From contig NZ_JARGOQ010000013.1 of the NCBI RefSeq assembly GCF_029233945.1, forward strand, positions 1 to 64,000: a DNA stretch of 64,000 nucleotides. Reading direction: 5' to 3'. The stretch is from Sneathiella sp. Its GTDB lineage: Bacteria; Pseudomonadota; Alphaproteobacteria; Sneathiellales; Sneathiellaceae. How positions within the stretch are numbered: the stretch's first letter is position 1; each line of letters opens with the position of its first letter. The position numbers were made by a program, and so were the translations under genes. Under the pieces are notes generated by a model. That model was not told where the DNA came from. It searched no databases and saw only the letters and a list, made by a program, of their open reading frames with translations. This document shows, in pieces, positions 41,913-50,363 of the stretch.

Positions 41913-42869
41913 CTAGTCCTTGCGATATTCGCTTTTTATCTGCTCAATCATGTCGCTTACAGGTGTTACGGAGGCGACTCCGGAGACGCTATGTCCCGCC
42001 GACCAAATATCTTTCCAGCGCTTTGGGTCGGACTTACGGTTTTCGACATTAATGTCGTCGGTGATATTGATCTCTCCGCGAGCCGAAAGGTTATCGGGAT
42101 CAAGGCCGGAATTTACAATCGATGGCCGTAACATATTTGCCTGCAGCCCGGTAAAGGCGCTTGTCAACAGGATGTCGTCTGCACTGGAGTCCACCAGCAT
42201 GCTTTTGTATTCTTCGCTTGCCATACTTTCCTGCGTTGCGATAAACCGAGTTCCCATATAGCCGAGGTCACAGCCGAGGGTCTCGGCCGCGCGCAAGGCC
42301 TGACCATCTGAGATACCGCCCGCGAGAACAATTGACCCATCGAAGAAAGTACGCACGGCGCGAACAAAAGCAAAAGGATTAAGCCAGCCCGTCTGGCCGC
42401 CTGCGCCCGCTGTGAGAAGGACTAATCCATCTACCCCCGCCGCAACCGCCTTTTCTGCATGCATCAGGGACGCGACATCGGCGAAAACCAGCGCCCCGAT
42501 ATCCTGAAGGGGTTTTAATACAGGTGTTGGCGGACCAACGCTGGTAATAACAAGCTGCGGTCGATGTGTTAGTAGAATATCGAGATCTTCCGCAAGCCGT
42601 TTGTTCGATTTGTGGACAATAAGGTTTGGGCAGTAAGGCGCCGAAGGCAATCCGGTTTTCTGTTCATGCTTTGCGAGGCGTGTCGAAATATCTGTTAGCC
42701 AGGAATCCAGTTCTGCCGTATTCCGGCAATTGGCCGTCGGGAACGATCCAATGACACCTGCTTTTCCGGCGGCAGCGACGAGATCGGGGCCCGAGACCAG
42801 AAACATTGGGGCCGCGATCAATGGCAGCGTTAAACGCTCCCTTATTTTATTGAATGTCGCGAGCGGCAT
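41913..42869 (-). CDS. Nitronate monooxygenase/2-nitropropane dioxygenase family protein
   Basis: 318 residues, FMN-binding TIM barrel. LPLIAAPMFLVSGPDLVAAAGKAGVIGSFPTAN opens the barrel; GVDGLVLLTAGAGGQTGWLNPFAF carries the phosphate-binding glycines, then IVLAGGISDGQALRAAETLG and LGYMGTRFIATQES. The family oxidises alkyl nitronates, but many members act as quinone or enoyl reductases. It starts 1 nt from the acyl-CoA ligase stop and is cotranscribed with it, so a role on the acid activated by that ligase is plausible. Confidence 0.88.
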   Translation of the reverse strand: MPLATFNKIRERLTLPLIAAPMFLVSGPDLVAAAGKAGVIGSFPTANCRNTAELDSWLTDISTRLAKHEQKTGLPSAPYCPNLIVHKSNKRLAEDLDILLTHRPQLVITSVGPPTPVLKPLQDIGALVFADVASLMHAEKAVAAGVDGLVLLTAGAGGQTGWLNPFAFVRAVRTFFDGSIVLAGGISDGQALRAAETLGCDLGYMGTRFIATQESMASEEYKSMLVDSSADDILLTSAFTGLQANMLRPSIVNSGLDPDNLSARGEINITDDINVENRKSDPKRWKDIWSAGHSVSGVASVTPVSDMIEQIKSEYRKD

Positions 42870-42870
42870 G

Positions 42871-44445
42871 TCAGATACTTTCTTTTTTGTCTTGCCAATA
42901 GGTTTTTCTTATTTCGCGTTTCAGGACTTTCCCAACAGCACTTCGGGGCAATTCTTCAATAAAATCAACGCTTTTTGGTGCCATCACGCTCCCGAGTTTC
43001 TCTTTGCAGAGCGCGATTAAAATGGTATCGGCTACGTCTGCACCGGGAGCCAATTCGACCACAGCCTTTACTGCTTCTCCCCATTTTTCATCCGGGACGC
43101 CAATTACGGCGCAATCTTGAACCGCAGGATGCTGAAGCAGTGTTTGTTCAACTTCGAGGGGGAAAACATTGAACCCCCCGCTGATAATCAAATCGCGCTT
43201 GCGATCACTGATATAAATGAACCCGTCCTTATCACGATAGCCAAGATCACCGGTTCTCTGCCAGCCGTTAGATTGAATTGCTTTTGTTGCTTCTGGATCG
43301 TTCAGATATCGAAACATGACAGTTGGTCCACGTACCGCCATTTCACCAACCTCGTCAGGAGGGAGTATTTCACCGGCGTCATCCAGAATTTCAATCGCAC
43401 TGGTAGTTATTGTGGGCTGCCCAACCGATTGTAATCGTCCCGCCTGTGCGGGGTTTGATAGCGCTGCGGTTACAGTTTCCGGCGATATGAAGGTTAGAGG
43501 AAAGCCCGATTCCGTTTGGCCGAAAGACTGGCAGACTACCGGGCCGAATATTTCATGTGCCCGGGCGATTTTTTCCACCGCAAACGGGGCTGCTGCGGAT
43601 ATCAGATAGCGCAGAGAGGAGAAGTCTGTCTCCTTGCATTTTGGATGATTCATGAGCACATAGATAAGGGTGGGCGGCATGAAAATGAGTGAGATTTTAT
43701 GCACTGAGATATTTCGAAGTATCTGCTCAGGATCCGCGGTTGCCATCATTACAACAGTCCCGCCAAAGGCAAGCACGGCAAGGGCGACAAAGCCTCCCGC
43801 ATGCGTAATCGGTGCTACGGCCAGGTTTATTGGAGGCGTGTTCTGATTAAAATCAGTCAGGGAAGTCATAAAGGCTAAAGCGCTGTATGTAAGGAGACAT
43901 TGGCCCGCTTGCGTTATTTTCGGAGCCCCTGTCGTGCCCCCTGTAGAGCCCTGAAAACCGACCCCGTTTTCGGGAAGATATATATTACAATGAGTTTCCG
44001 GTGCATCCTCAATGAACTGGGCAAGTGAAGGATATCCGCTAACTTCTTTGTCAATGCAGATGATAAATTGCAGAGCCTCAACGCCTTGTTCAATCTCGCT
44101 GATCTGATCCGCGACGGAGCTGTGGAAAAATAGGGCCTGACAACCTCCCCGGTGGAGCAGGTCCTTAATGATAGTTACTCCAGATCGGAGGTTGATATTG
44201 CTCCAGGCGCCGCCCGCCCGAATTCCCCCAATTATAGAAATCATGGCCAGGTTGGTATTCGGGCTGAGTACCGCGAATGGTGTTTCAGGTTTAAACCCTT
44301 TTGCTATGAGGGCATTCCCAATCCGGTTGGTCTGATTTGCCAGCTCTGTATGAGTATAGCTTCCATGATCGTCGATTAGAGCTTTCCGGTTGCCGGCTAA
44401 CTTGGCACTTCGATCCAGAAAATCCACGTAATTGAGTGTACTCAT
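42871..44445 (-). CDS. AMP-dependent acyl-CoA synthetase/ligase
   Basis: 524 residues. Adenylation motif GFQGSTGGTTGAPKITQAG, YGQTE equivalent SFGQTESGF, GWQRTGDLGYRDKDGFIYISDRKRDLIISGGFNVFP, and catalytic lysine in RSAVGKVLKREIRKTYW. Activates a carboxylic acid as its CoA thioester. It is the leading gene of a two-gene minus-strand unit with the nitronate monooxygenase-like protein. The C-terminal wording resembles the ligase at 50364-51923 (GKVLK...YW) more than that at 32774. Confidence 0.92.
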   Translation of the reverse strand: MSTLNYVDFLDRSAKLAGNRKALIDDHGSYTHTELANQTNRIGNALIAKGFKPETPFAVLSPNTNLAMISIIGGIRAGGAWSNINLRSGVTIIKDLLHRGGCQALFFHSSVADQISEIEQGVEALQFIICIDKEVSGYPSLAQFIEDAPETHCNIYLPENGVGFQGSTGGTTGAPKITQAGQCLLTYSALAFMTSLTDFNQNTPPINLAVAPITHAGGFVALAVLAFGGTVVMMATADPEQILRNISVHKISLIFMPPTLIYVLMNHPKCKETDFSSLRYLISAAAPFAVEKIARAHEIFGPVVCQSFGQTESGFPLTFISPETVTAALSNPAQAGRLQSVGQPTITTSAIEILDDAGEILPPDEVGEMAVRGPTVMFRYLNDPEATKAIQSNGWQRTGDLGYRDKDGFIYISDRKRDLIISGGFNVFPLEVEQTLLQHPAVQDCAVIGVPDEKWGEAVKAVVELAPGADVADTILIALCKEKLGSVMAPKSVDFIEELPRSAVGKVLKREIRKTYWQDKKESI

Positions 44446-44528
44446 TGATTGTCCTCCCAGACTAATTGCATACCATTTTCAGCCCCTGCTACTTAAAGAG
44501 CCGCTTGGTAGTAGTTTTGTTTTTCGGC

Positions 44529-44575
44529 ATATTAAGCGTTTTCTACATATCGTCAATAATCATGACTTATGATTC
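44529..44575 (-). promoter_or_regulatory. Minus-strand promoter with adjacent inverted repeat
   Basis: Read on the minus strand, TTGACG (44556-44551) and TAATAT (44534-44529) are separated by 16 nt, about 84 nt upstream of the ligase start. Directly upstream lies AATCAT-GACTT-ATGATT (44558-44574). The layout parallels the promoter at 31451-31503, and GAATCATAAGTCAT here matches 34480-34493 at 13 of 14 positions. Confidence 0.5.
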
Positions 44576-44693
44576 TATAGTCATTACTGTTGACGGCGTG
44601 CGTATTGTGCTCAATAGGGCATTATCAGAGTAAAATGGCTAGTTGATGTTTTCCGGGTAATGAGTTGACATCACTCATCTAACGCAATTGATG

Positions 44694-44864
44694 TTAAGCT
44701 GCTGCCGTGGCATTTTGCGTCGGGTGTAGAAAAAAATCCAACACTTCGCCTTCACGATCAATGGCATGCCATAGGAAAAATCGTTTTCCTCGAATTACAA
44801 TGACCATTTCGTCTAAATGCCAGATGTCATTGGGAGAAGGGCGTAAAGGCTCCGTAAAACTTTC
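44694..44864 (-). pseudogene. Second decayed IS6-family-like transposase relic
   Basis: On the minus strand one frame reads RPSPNDIWHLDEMVIVI, then RGKRFFLWHAIDREGEVLD and a short tail before a stop at 44694. This is the WHLDE...YLWRAVDxEGEVLD core of IS6-type DDE transposases with both flanks missing. No terminal repeats were found. The rest of the 44446-45044 gap holds only the ligase promoter. Confidence 0.75.
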
Positions 44865-45044
44865 CAATCCCCATGGAGATCAAACCGCCCAGCAAAGTAC
44901 CCGCGCGCTTCATCTTCACGGCGACTTGGCTGGCAGCAAGGAGTCGGCGGCAGGAGTCAAACTGAGCAAACTCACGAGTATTACACCCTAATTCATCTCG
45001 CGTTCAGTGACGCCTAAAGCTCGAAATGTTGGCCACCCCGGTTA

Positions 45045-46544
45045 TTATTTTCCGCGGGGAAAGCGTTGTTTTGCTTCCACATCATTCAGATCCATGTGGT
45101 TGCGCATGAAGCGTTCTGACGCGTTCTTCGACGGCTGGTAGTCCCACGGGTAATAGGTGCCGTTGCGCAAGGCCTCGTAAACGATCCATCGGCGTGCTTG
45201 TGATTGCCTGACTTCTTTATCGAACCGATCCAGATTCCAGCGAGCATCTACCAAGGCGCGCATCTGTTCCAGCACTGTGGCAAAGGCCGGATCTTGCGCC
45301 AAATTCGACATCTCGTGCGGATCCGTCTCCAAATCGAAAAGCAATTCAGGATCGGATGCGCATCGGACATATTTGTATTGGCCATCGCGCAAAGCCACAA
45401 TTGGAGAAATGGACGCTTCGGCGGCATACTCAATCGCAACCGGGCCGCGCTTGATCTTGCCTTGTGCCACGCCCAGCAGGCTTGTCCCATCAGTCCACGG
45501 CACAACGTCCTCCGCGCGAATGCCCGCCAAGTCGGTGAGGGTCGGGCAAACATCAATGGTCGAGACGGGCGTGTCTATCTTGCCCGGCGTAAGGTTCGGG
45601 GCAGAAATCATCATGGGAACCCGCGATGACCCCTCAAGCATGCTCATCTTGAACCAAAGGCCATGCTCGCCAAGCATGTCTCCGTGATCGGAAAGAAACA
45701 GGATCGTCGCTTCCTGTTCTGTTTTCTCCAAGACGTCCAGAATCTCACCGATTTTGTCGTCCAGATAGCTGATATTGGCAAAGTAGGCGCGGCGAGAGCG
45801 GCGAATGTCCTCCTCGCGGATCTTAAAATTATGCCAGTCGTTGGCATCAAAGATGCGCTTTGAATGCGGATCGTGCTGTTCATATGGAATTGCGGGCACT
45901 TCCGGCAGCAAATGTGTGCAATCCTCATAGAGATCCCAGTATTTCTGGCGGGCAACATAAGGATCATGGGGATGCGTGAAGCTAACGGTTAGGCACCATG
46001 GTCGAGCGTTATGTCTGCGCGCCAAGTCATATAGCTTGGCGCGGGCCTGAAATGCAACCTCATCATCAAACTCCAGTTGGTTCGTGATTTCGGCCACGCC
46101 CGCTCCGGTGACAGAGCCAATATTATGGTACCACCATTCGATCCGCTCGCCGGGTTTGCGATAATCGGGCGTCCATCCAAAGTCGGCAGGATAGATGTCA
46201 GTCGTCAAGCGCTCTTCAAATCCGTGTAACTGATCCGGGCCAGCAAAATGCATCTTGCCCGACAGGCAGGTGTAATAGCCTGCGCGGCGTAAATGATGCG
46301 CAAAAGTGGGTATGTCTGACGGAAACTCCGCTGCGTTGTCATAGACACCAGTGACAGACGGCAGCTGCCCGGACATAAAACTTGCCCGCGCCGGTGCACA
46401 TAACGGCGAGCCTGTATAACAATTGGCAAAGCGCACAGAACGTTGAGCTAGCCGCTTTAAGTTTGGCGTGTGAAGCCAGTCCGCCGGGCCATCGGGAAAC
46501 AAGGTGCCGGTCAACTGATCGACCATTAACACTAGTATATTCAT
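45045..46544 (-). CDS. betC: Choline-sulfatase
   Basis: 499 residues. Type I sulfatase: metal ligand D9 in LMVDQL, sulfatase signature CAPARASFMSG with C49 to be converted to formylglycine, SGKMHFAGPDQLHGFE, FTHPHDPY, and LFLSDHGDMLGEHG. Length, MHFAGPDQLHGF and the C-terminal WDYQP segment fit choline-sulfatase BetC, which cleaves choline-O-sulfate to choline and sulfate in the cytoplasm. No signal peptide is visible. It lies downstream of a BCCT transporter on the same strand. Choline oxidation genes (betA, betB) are not in this window. Confidence 0.93.
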   Translation of the reverse strand: MNILVLMVDQLTGTLFPDGPADWLHTPNLKRLAQRSVRFANCYTGSPLCAPARASFMSGQLPSVTGVYDNAAEFPSDIPTFAHHLRRAGYYTCLSGKMHFAGPDQLHGFEERLTTDIYPADFGWTPDYRKPGERIEWWYHNIGSVTGAGVAEITNQLEFDDEVAFQARAKLYDLARRHNARPWCLTVSFTHPHDPYVARQKYWDLYEDCTHLLPEVPAIPYEQHDPHSKRIFDANDWHNFKIREEDIRRSRRAYFANISYLDDKIGEILDVLEKTEQEATILFLSDHGDMLGEHGLWFKMSMLEGSSRVPMMISAPNLTPGKIDTPVSTIDVCPTLTDLAGIRAEDVVPWTDGTSLLGVAQGKIKRGPVAIEYAAEASISPIVALRDGQYKYVRCASDPELLFDLETDPHEMSNLAQDPAFATVLEQMRALVDARWNLDRFDKEVRQSQARRWIVYEALRNGTYYPWDYQPSKNASERFMRNHMDLNDVEAKQRFPRGK

Positions 46545-46631
46545 AGAGCCTTCCGAAACGCTGCAGCCGCCTCTGAGTTTGACTTGATTGTAGAGGAGAC
46601 TGCCTGATGAATGTGTTGGATGTTGTCAAAT

Positions 46632-46660
46632 TGCCTCGCACCGTAACTTGGCGCGAGGCA
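46632..46660. terminator. Hairpin between the BCCT transporter and betC
   Basis: TGCCTCGC (46632-46639) and GCGAGGCA (46653-46660) form an exact 8-bp stem just after the BCCT stop on the minus strand. Only AATTTG follows in that direction; a T-rich stretch follows on the plus side. It may attenuate betC relative to the transporter gene. Confidence 0.45.
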
Positions 46661-46675
46661 TTTATTTTCGTGCAC

Positions 46676-48328
46676 CTAATCGGCGGCCGTTGGAGAGTGG
46701 GTTGTTGGTATCCCCAAGGCCTCGCGCTTGCTATCTCTGTAAATCGCTTTCAGAAGCGCGATCCACATAAGAACCATGACAAGCGAGAAGGGCAGGGCAC
46801 CGATAACCATTGCTGTCTGAATAGCCTTTAGGCCGCCAACCAGCAGCAATGCGGCGACAACCGCGCCCAATGTCACGCCCCAGAATATAATATGCGGGCG
46901 TGCTTTCGGACCTTCGTCACCAGCGGCATTAATCGTATTCACAATCAACACAGCCGAGTCCGCCGAGGTAACCAGATAGGTCATCAACAAGATAACAATG
47001 ATAACGGCCATTACCCATCCCAGAACGTCGCCCAGAATTAAAGCAGTCATCGCAAAGATCTTGTCGCCATCTGTCGCGCCAAAGATTTCACCATTGGCAA
47101 CGCCGGACAGTTCCATTTCGATGGCCGTGGCTCCCGCGAAGGAGAACCAGACGAAGCACATAATGGCAGGCACAAACAGGGCGCCCAATACAAATTCCCG
47201 AATGGTCCGGCCTTTGGAAATACGCGCAAGGAACAGGCCAACAAAAGGAGCAAAGGCGACCCACCAGGCCCAATAGAACACCGACCAAGCGCCTTGCCAC
47301 CCTTCGAGTTTGTCGGCCACGCCGCCGGTTCCGTCCCCTGAATAAACAGTAAATAGCATGGCGGGCAGGCTGATGATATATTCCCACATGCCCACGAACA
47401 GCGCCTGAATACCGAACCATGTCGATCCGAACAGCATCAGGAAGGCAAGCAGGAAGATGGATAGTCCCATATTGAGGTTGGACAGCCACTTAATACCCTT
47501 GCCAACGCCGGATAGTGCCGACAGTGTCGATGCGCCCATAATGATAACGATGGCGACGATGATCCCGACCGAAGACGCATTGCCTTCTGAATTGACAAGC
47601 CAGTCCCCAATACCAATGCGTGCCATGCCGGCAACGAACTGCTCAACCCCGAAGCCCAGTGTCTGCGCTACACCGAGAATGGTTGCAATCACGGCCACGA
47701 TGTCCACGATACTGCCCAACGGACCAGATAGCTTACTGCCGAAAAGGGGCGTCAGCGCAGAGCGGATCGTCAGAGGCAAGCCGCGCCGGTAGGCAAAGAA
47801 CGCCAGGGCCAATCCGGCGATGGCATATGATGACCAGGCTGAGAACCCCCAATGCAAATAGGACCATTGAAAAGCATTCAGGAAGTTCTCTTTCGTGCCT
47901 CCTCCTACCAGACCCTGGATAACCTCGGGATTGTTCTTGAAGTGATAGATCGGTTCGGCAACAGCCCAGGTCAGCATGCCAACGCCGATCCCGGCGCCGA
48001 ACATCATTGAAAACCACGAGAAATTAGAAAATTCCGGAGTGTCGCCATCTTGTCCAAGTCTAAGGCGGCCTGCGGCGGGCCATACGGCAAGCCCCAGACA
48101 GACCAGAACAAACGAGGCCATGACGTAGATGTACCATGTCCCAAAATTTGACAATATGAAGCTGTTAAACTCCGCCAATATTGCGCCGGCATGATCCGGG
48201 AAGGCGACCGCCCAAAGAACCAGGGCTCCGACAGCGAGCTTCGATGTGACGGTGACGTCGATGCTGAACCCTGAATAGAACCCGGTATCAGCAGTCTTGA
48301 TGGGTAGATTTGTAAGTGGTAGCTTCAT
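46676..48328 (-). CDS. BCCT family betaine/choline/choline-sulfate transporter
   Basis: 550 residues with 12 predicted membrane segments. BCCT hallmarks: MMFGAGIGVGMLTWAVAEPIYHF and the aromatic helix SVFYWAWWVAFAPFVGLFLARISKGRTIREF. The cation-binding glycine-rich stretch and the substrate-binding tryptophans are present. The C-terminal extension is short, without the long osmosensing tail of BetP. Location 131 nt upstream of betC on the same strand points to choline-O-sulfate or choline as substrate. It diverges from the LysR gene. Confidence 0.92.
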   Translation of the reverse strand: MKLPLTNLPIKTADTGFYSGFSIDVTVTSKLAVGALVLWAVAFPDHAGAILAEFNSFILSNFGTWYIYVMASFVLVCLGLAVWPAAGRLRLGQDGDTPEFSNFSWFSMMFGAGIGVGMLTWAVAEPIYHFKNNPEVIQGLVGGGTKENFLNAFQWSYLHWGFSAWSSYAIAGLALAFFAYRRGLPLTIRSALTPLFGSKLSGPLGSIVDIVAVIATILGVAQTLGFGVEQFVAGMARIGIGDWLVNSEGNASSVGIIVAIVIIMGASTLSALSGVGKGIKWLSNLNMGLSIFLLAFLMLFGSTWFGIQALFVGMWEYIISLPAMLFTVYSGDGTGGVADKLEGWQGAWSVFYWAWWVAFAPFVGLFLARISKGRTIREFVLGALFVPAIMCFVWFSFAGATAIEMELSGVANGEIFGATDGDKIFAMTALILGDVLGWVMAVIIVILLMTYLVTSADSAVLIVNTINAAGDEGPKARPHIIFWGVTLGAVVAALLLVGGLKAIQTAMVIGALPFSLVMVLMWIALLKAIYRDSKREALGIPTTHSPTAAD

Positions 48329-48468
48329 GTGTCCCCTCCCAAAATTTTAAGTCTGGTATGTGTCCGTTAGAACCCCTCTTGCGACATATCGGAGTTTAGT
48401 GCCTAGGAAAAAGCTATGCCTCAGCAATAGTGCTTGAAAAAAAATCCTTTTTGTAGAATGTTGTTGTG

Positions 48469-49392
48469 ATGTCTGGCATAGATAAATCCTATAGCAAATT
48501 CGCACGATGCTCGGCGGATCTCTGTGCATTTATGCTTGTCGGTCAGTTGGGCAAGTTGTCGGCGGCTGCTCAGGAAATGAAAATTACACAGCCGAGCATG
48601 AGCCAGCGGATCAAAAATCTAGAGACCGAGTTGGGCCGATCCTTGTTCGTCAGAACCTCAAGGGGAGTAGAACTGACGTCTGAAGGCCAATCGCTCTATC
48701 GGTTGCTTCAGCGCCCTCTACAACAATCAGCGGAACGATTTATCGAGTATTTGCAGCAGCCGGAATCCGATCGGGTGATTATTTCCGTGGATTTTGCCTT
48801 TGCGTCATTTTGGTTGTTGCCGAGGTTGCCTCAACTACGCGAAGAACTCGGTAAGCTGGATCTAAGAATTGTCACTTCACAAGATCCGTTGAAAATTTCT
48901 GATCCAGAGCCCGATATCTCAATTTTCATGGCGAGGCATGATCATGTTCCTATCGATGCGGCCCTGCTGTTTCAGGAGCAGGTATCGGCAATCTGCAGCC
49001 CTGAATTCCTTCAGGCAAATCCGAACATCGATTCACTGGAGAAGTTGGTTGCATCAGAAGCACCATTGTTGCATCTCAATTCTCCGACAATGGATACGCC
49101 ATGGATAGACTGGGCCGACTGGCTGAGAAGATTGGGTGTGACGCTTAAAAAGCCGTCAGAGAAAACAGTTTTTAACAGCTACGAGATGGTGATCAAGGCA
49201 GCAAGGAGTGGTCAGGGAGTTGCGCTCGGATGGCATGTTCTGCTTGACGATCTTTTGGCTCGATCTGAGTTGGTGCGCCCCTTTTCCAATACTGTTACCA
49301 CTGACGTGGGATATTACATTAAAATTGAACATGCCGCCCCGTCCGCGCGGGTAGCCGAGGTTCAAAACTGGATGATCAAGGCACTGAATTGA
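48469..49392 (+). CDS. LysR family regulator of the choline-sulfate module
   Basis: 307 residues from ATG 48469 (a GTG precedes it at 48466). N-terminal winged helix: FMLVGQLGKLSAAAQEMKITQPSMSQRIKNLETELGRSLFVRTSRGVELTSEGQSLY. The C-terminal effector domain resembles GcvA-like LysR proteins. It diverges from the BCCT-betC unit across 140 nt, the classical LysR arrangement. It fits the LysR proteins annotated as choline-sulfate utilisation regulators, which are usually adjacent to betC; control of this unit is therefore likely. Confidence 0.9.
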   Translation: MSGIDKSYSKFARCSADLCAFMLVGQLGKLSAAAQEMKITQPSMSQRIKNLETELGRSLFVRTSRGVELTSEGQSLYRLLQRPLQQSAERFIEYLQQPESDRVIISVDFAFASFWLLPRLPQLREELGKLDLRIVTSQDPLKISDPEPDISIFMARHDHVPIDAALLFQEQVSAICSPEFLQANPNIDSLEKLVASEAPLLHLNSPTMDTPWIDWADWLRRLGVTLKKPSEKTVFNSYEMVIKAARSGQGVALGWHVLLDDLLARSELVRPFSNTVTTDVGYYIKIEHAAPSARVAEVQNWMIKALN

Positions 49393-49546
49393 AGCCGGTC
49401 TTATGCATCCCGGAGGACTAATCCAGCTTCGGAATATTTTCCGCAAAGTTCAGGAGATAACGCTCTCTTTTGAGGCCAGCCTCAGACGTATGCCTTTCGA
49501 AAGCGCGAGGGATTTAGTGAAAAGCCGCATGGTTCAATTTTTTTGA

Positions 49547-50164
49547 CTAATGGCTTGCGCGCAGGCCATTCAGAAAGATTTTGAGAAAATCATTGGCGAC
49601 ATCGGCGTATGTTTCATTGTTTCCGTTCGGTCGCCAATGCGGTACCCAGTTAAAGGCTCCAAAAAGAGCGGCGGCGGCAATTTTAGGTTCGCACGGCGCA
49701 ATCGAGCCATCTTCAATTCCCTTCTGCAACAGGTCCCTTACGGTATGATCGAGCCTCCTTCTTCCGTCCCTTAAAATCTCCCTGCATTCTTCAGAGAGAA
49801 CCCGGTCTGTGGACAGTACGAGGCATGCGCCAAATTCATTGGATAGTAAATCCATATAGCTCCGCATGATCATCTCGATGCGTTCAAGAGGGGGGAGGCG
49901 GTTATTCTGGCTGTCCGCCAAAGTGTGATGCATAAACTCCAGGGCGAGGCGGCTGCATTCAAAAAGAATATCGTCTTTGTTTTTTACGTAATAGTAAAGT
50001 GTCCGCTTGGAAACATTCAGCTCCGAGGCAATGTCATCAAGTGAAGTTCGGTCAAATCCGTGCTCGTTAAAGAGCCGGGCACCTGTGCGCAATACCGCCA
50101 TGCGCTTTTGTTCACGGAGGTCATTCTGATCGAGCGCTACCTCGCTCCATGTATCTGATGCCAT
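49547..50164 (-). CDS. TetR/AcrR family regulator
   Basis: 205 residues. Helix-turn-helix: LRTGARLFNEHGFDRTSLDDIASELNVSKRTLYYYVKNKDDILFECS. The C-terminal domain is of the KstR2-like type and parallels the TetR at 20121-20759 (GIEDGSIAPCEPK versus GIADGSIAAVPPK). It is divergent from the beta-oxidation operon that begins with the ligase at 50364. A near-perfect 24-bp palindrome between the two (50262-50285) is the likely operator. Acyl-CoA is a plausible inducer by analogy. Confidence 0.92.
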   Translation of the reverse strand: MASDTWSEVALDQNDLREQKRMAVLRTGARLFNEHGFDRTSLDDIASELNVSKRTLYYYVKNKDDILFECSRLALEFMHHTLADSQNNRLPPLERIEMIMRSYMDLLSNEFGACLVLSTDRVLSEECREILRDGRRRLDHTVRDLLQKGIEDGSIAPCEPKIAAAALFGAFNWVPHWRPNGNNETYADVANDFLKIFLNGLRASH

Positions 50165-50261
50165 CTTTCCCGCCTTCTCTCTTGACTCGAATCTTATCTA
50201 AACAACCACAGTTACATATGCGCGTTGCAAGAAAGTATGAGTATATAGCAAATTTGTTGAC

Positions 50262-50285
50262 ATGTAACCCACCAGTGGGATACAT
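50262..50285. promoter_or_regulatory. Candidate TetR operator in the divergent ligase promoter
   Basis: Arms ATGTAACCCAC (50262-50272) and GTGGGATACAT (50275-50285) around CA; 10 of 11 positions pair. It overlaps TTGTTGACATGT, whose TTGACA could be a -35 box for the ligase operon. Position and symmetry fit a TetR operator; binding is inferred. Confidence 0.6.
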
Positions 50286-50363
50286 TTTTTCAAAATAGAA
50301 AACAGGTCTGGAAATGCGAATGCGGCAGGCTGAATTCAGGGAAGTTTTGGGGAGACAAATTTT

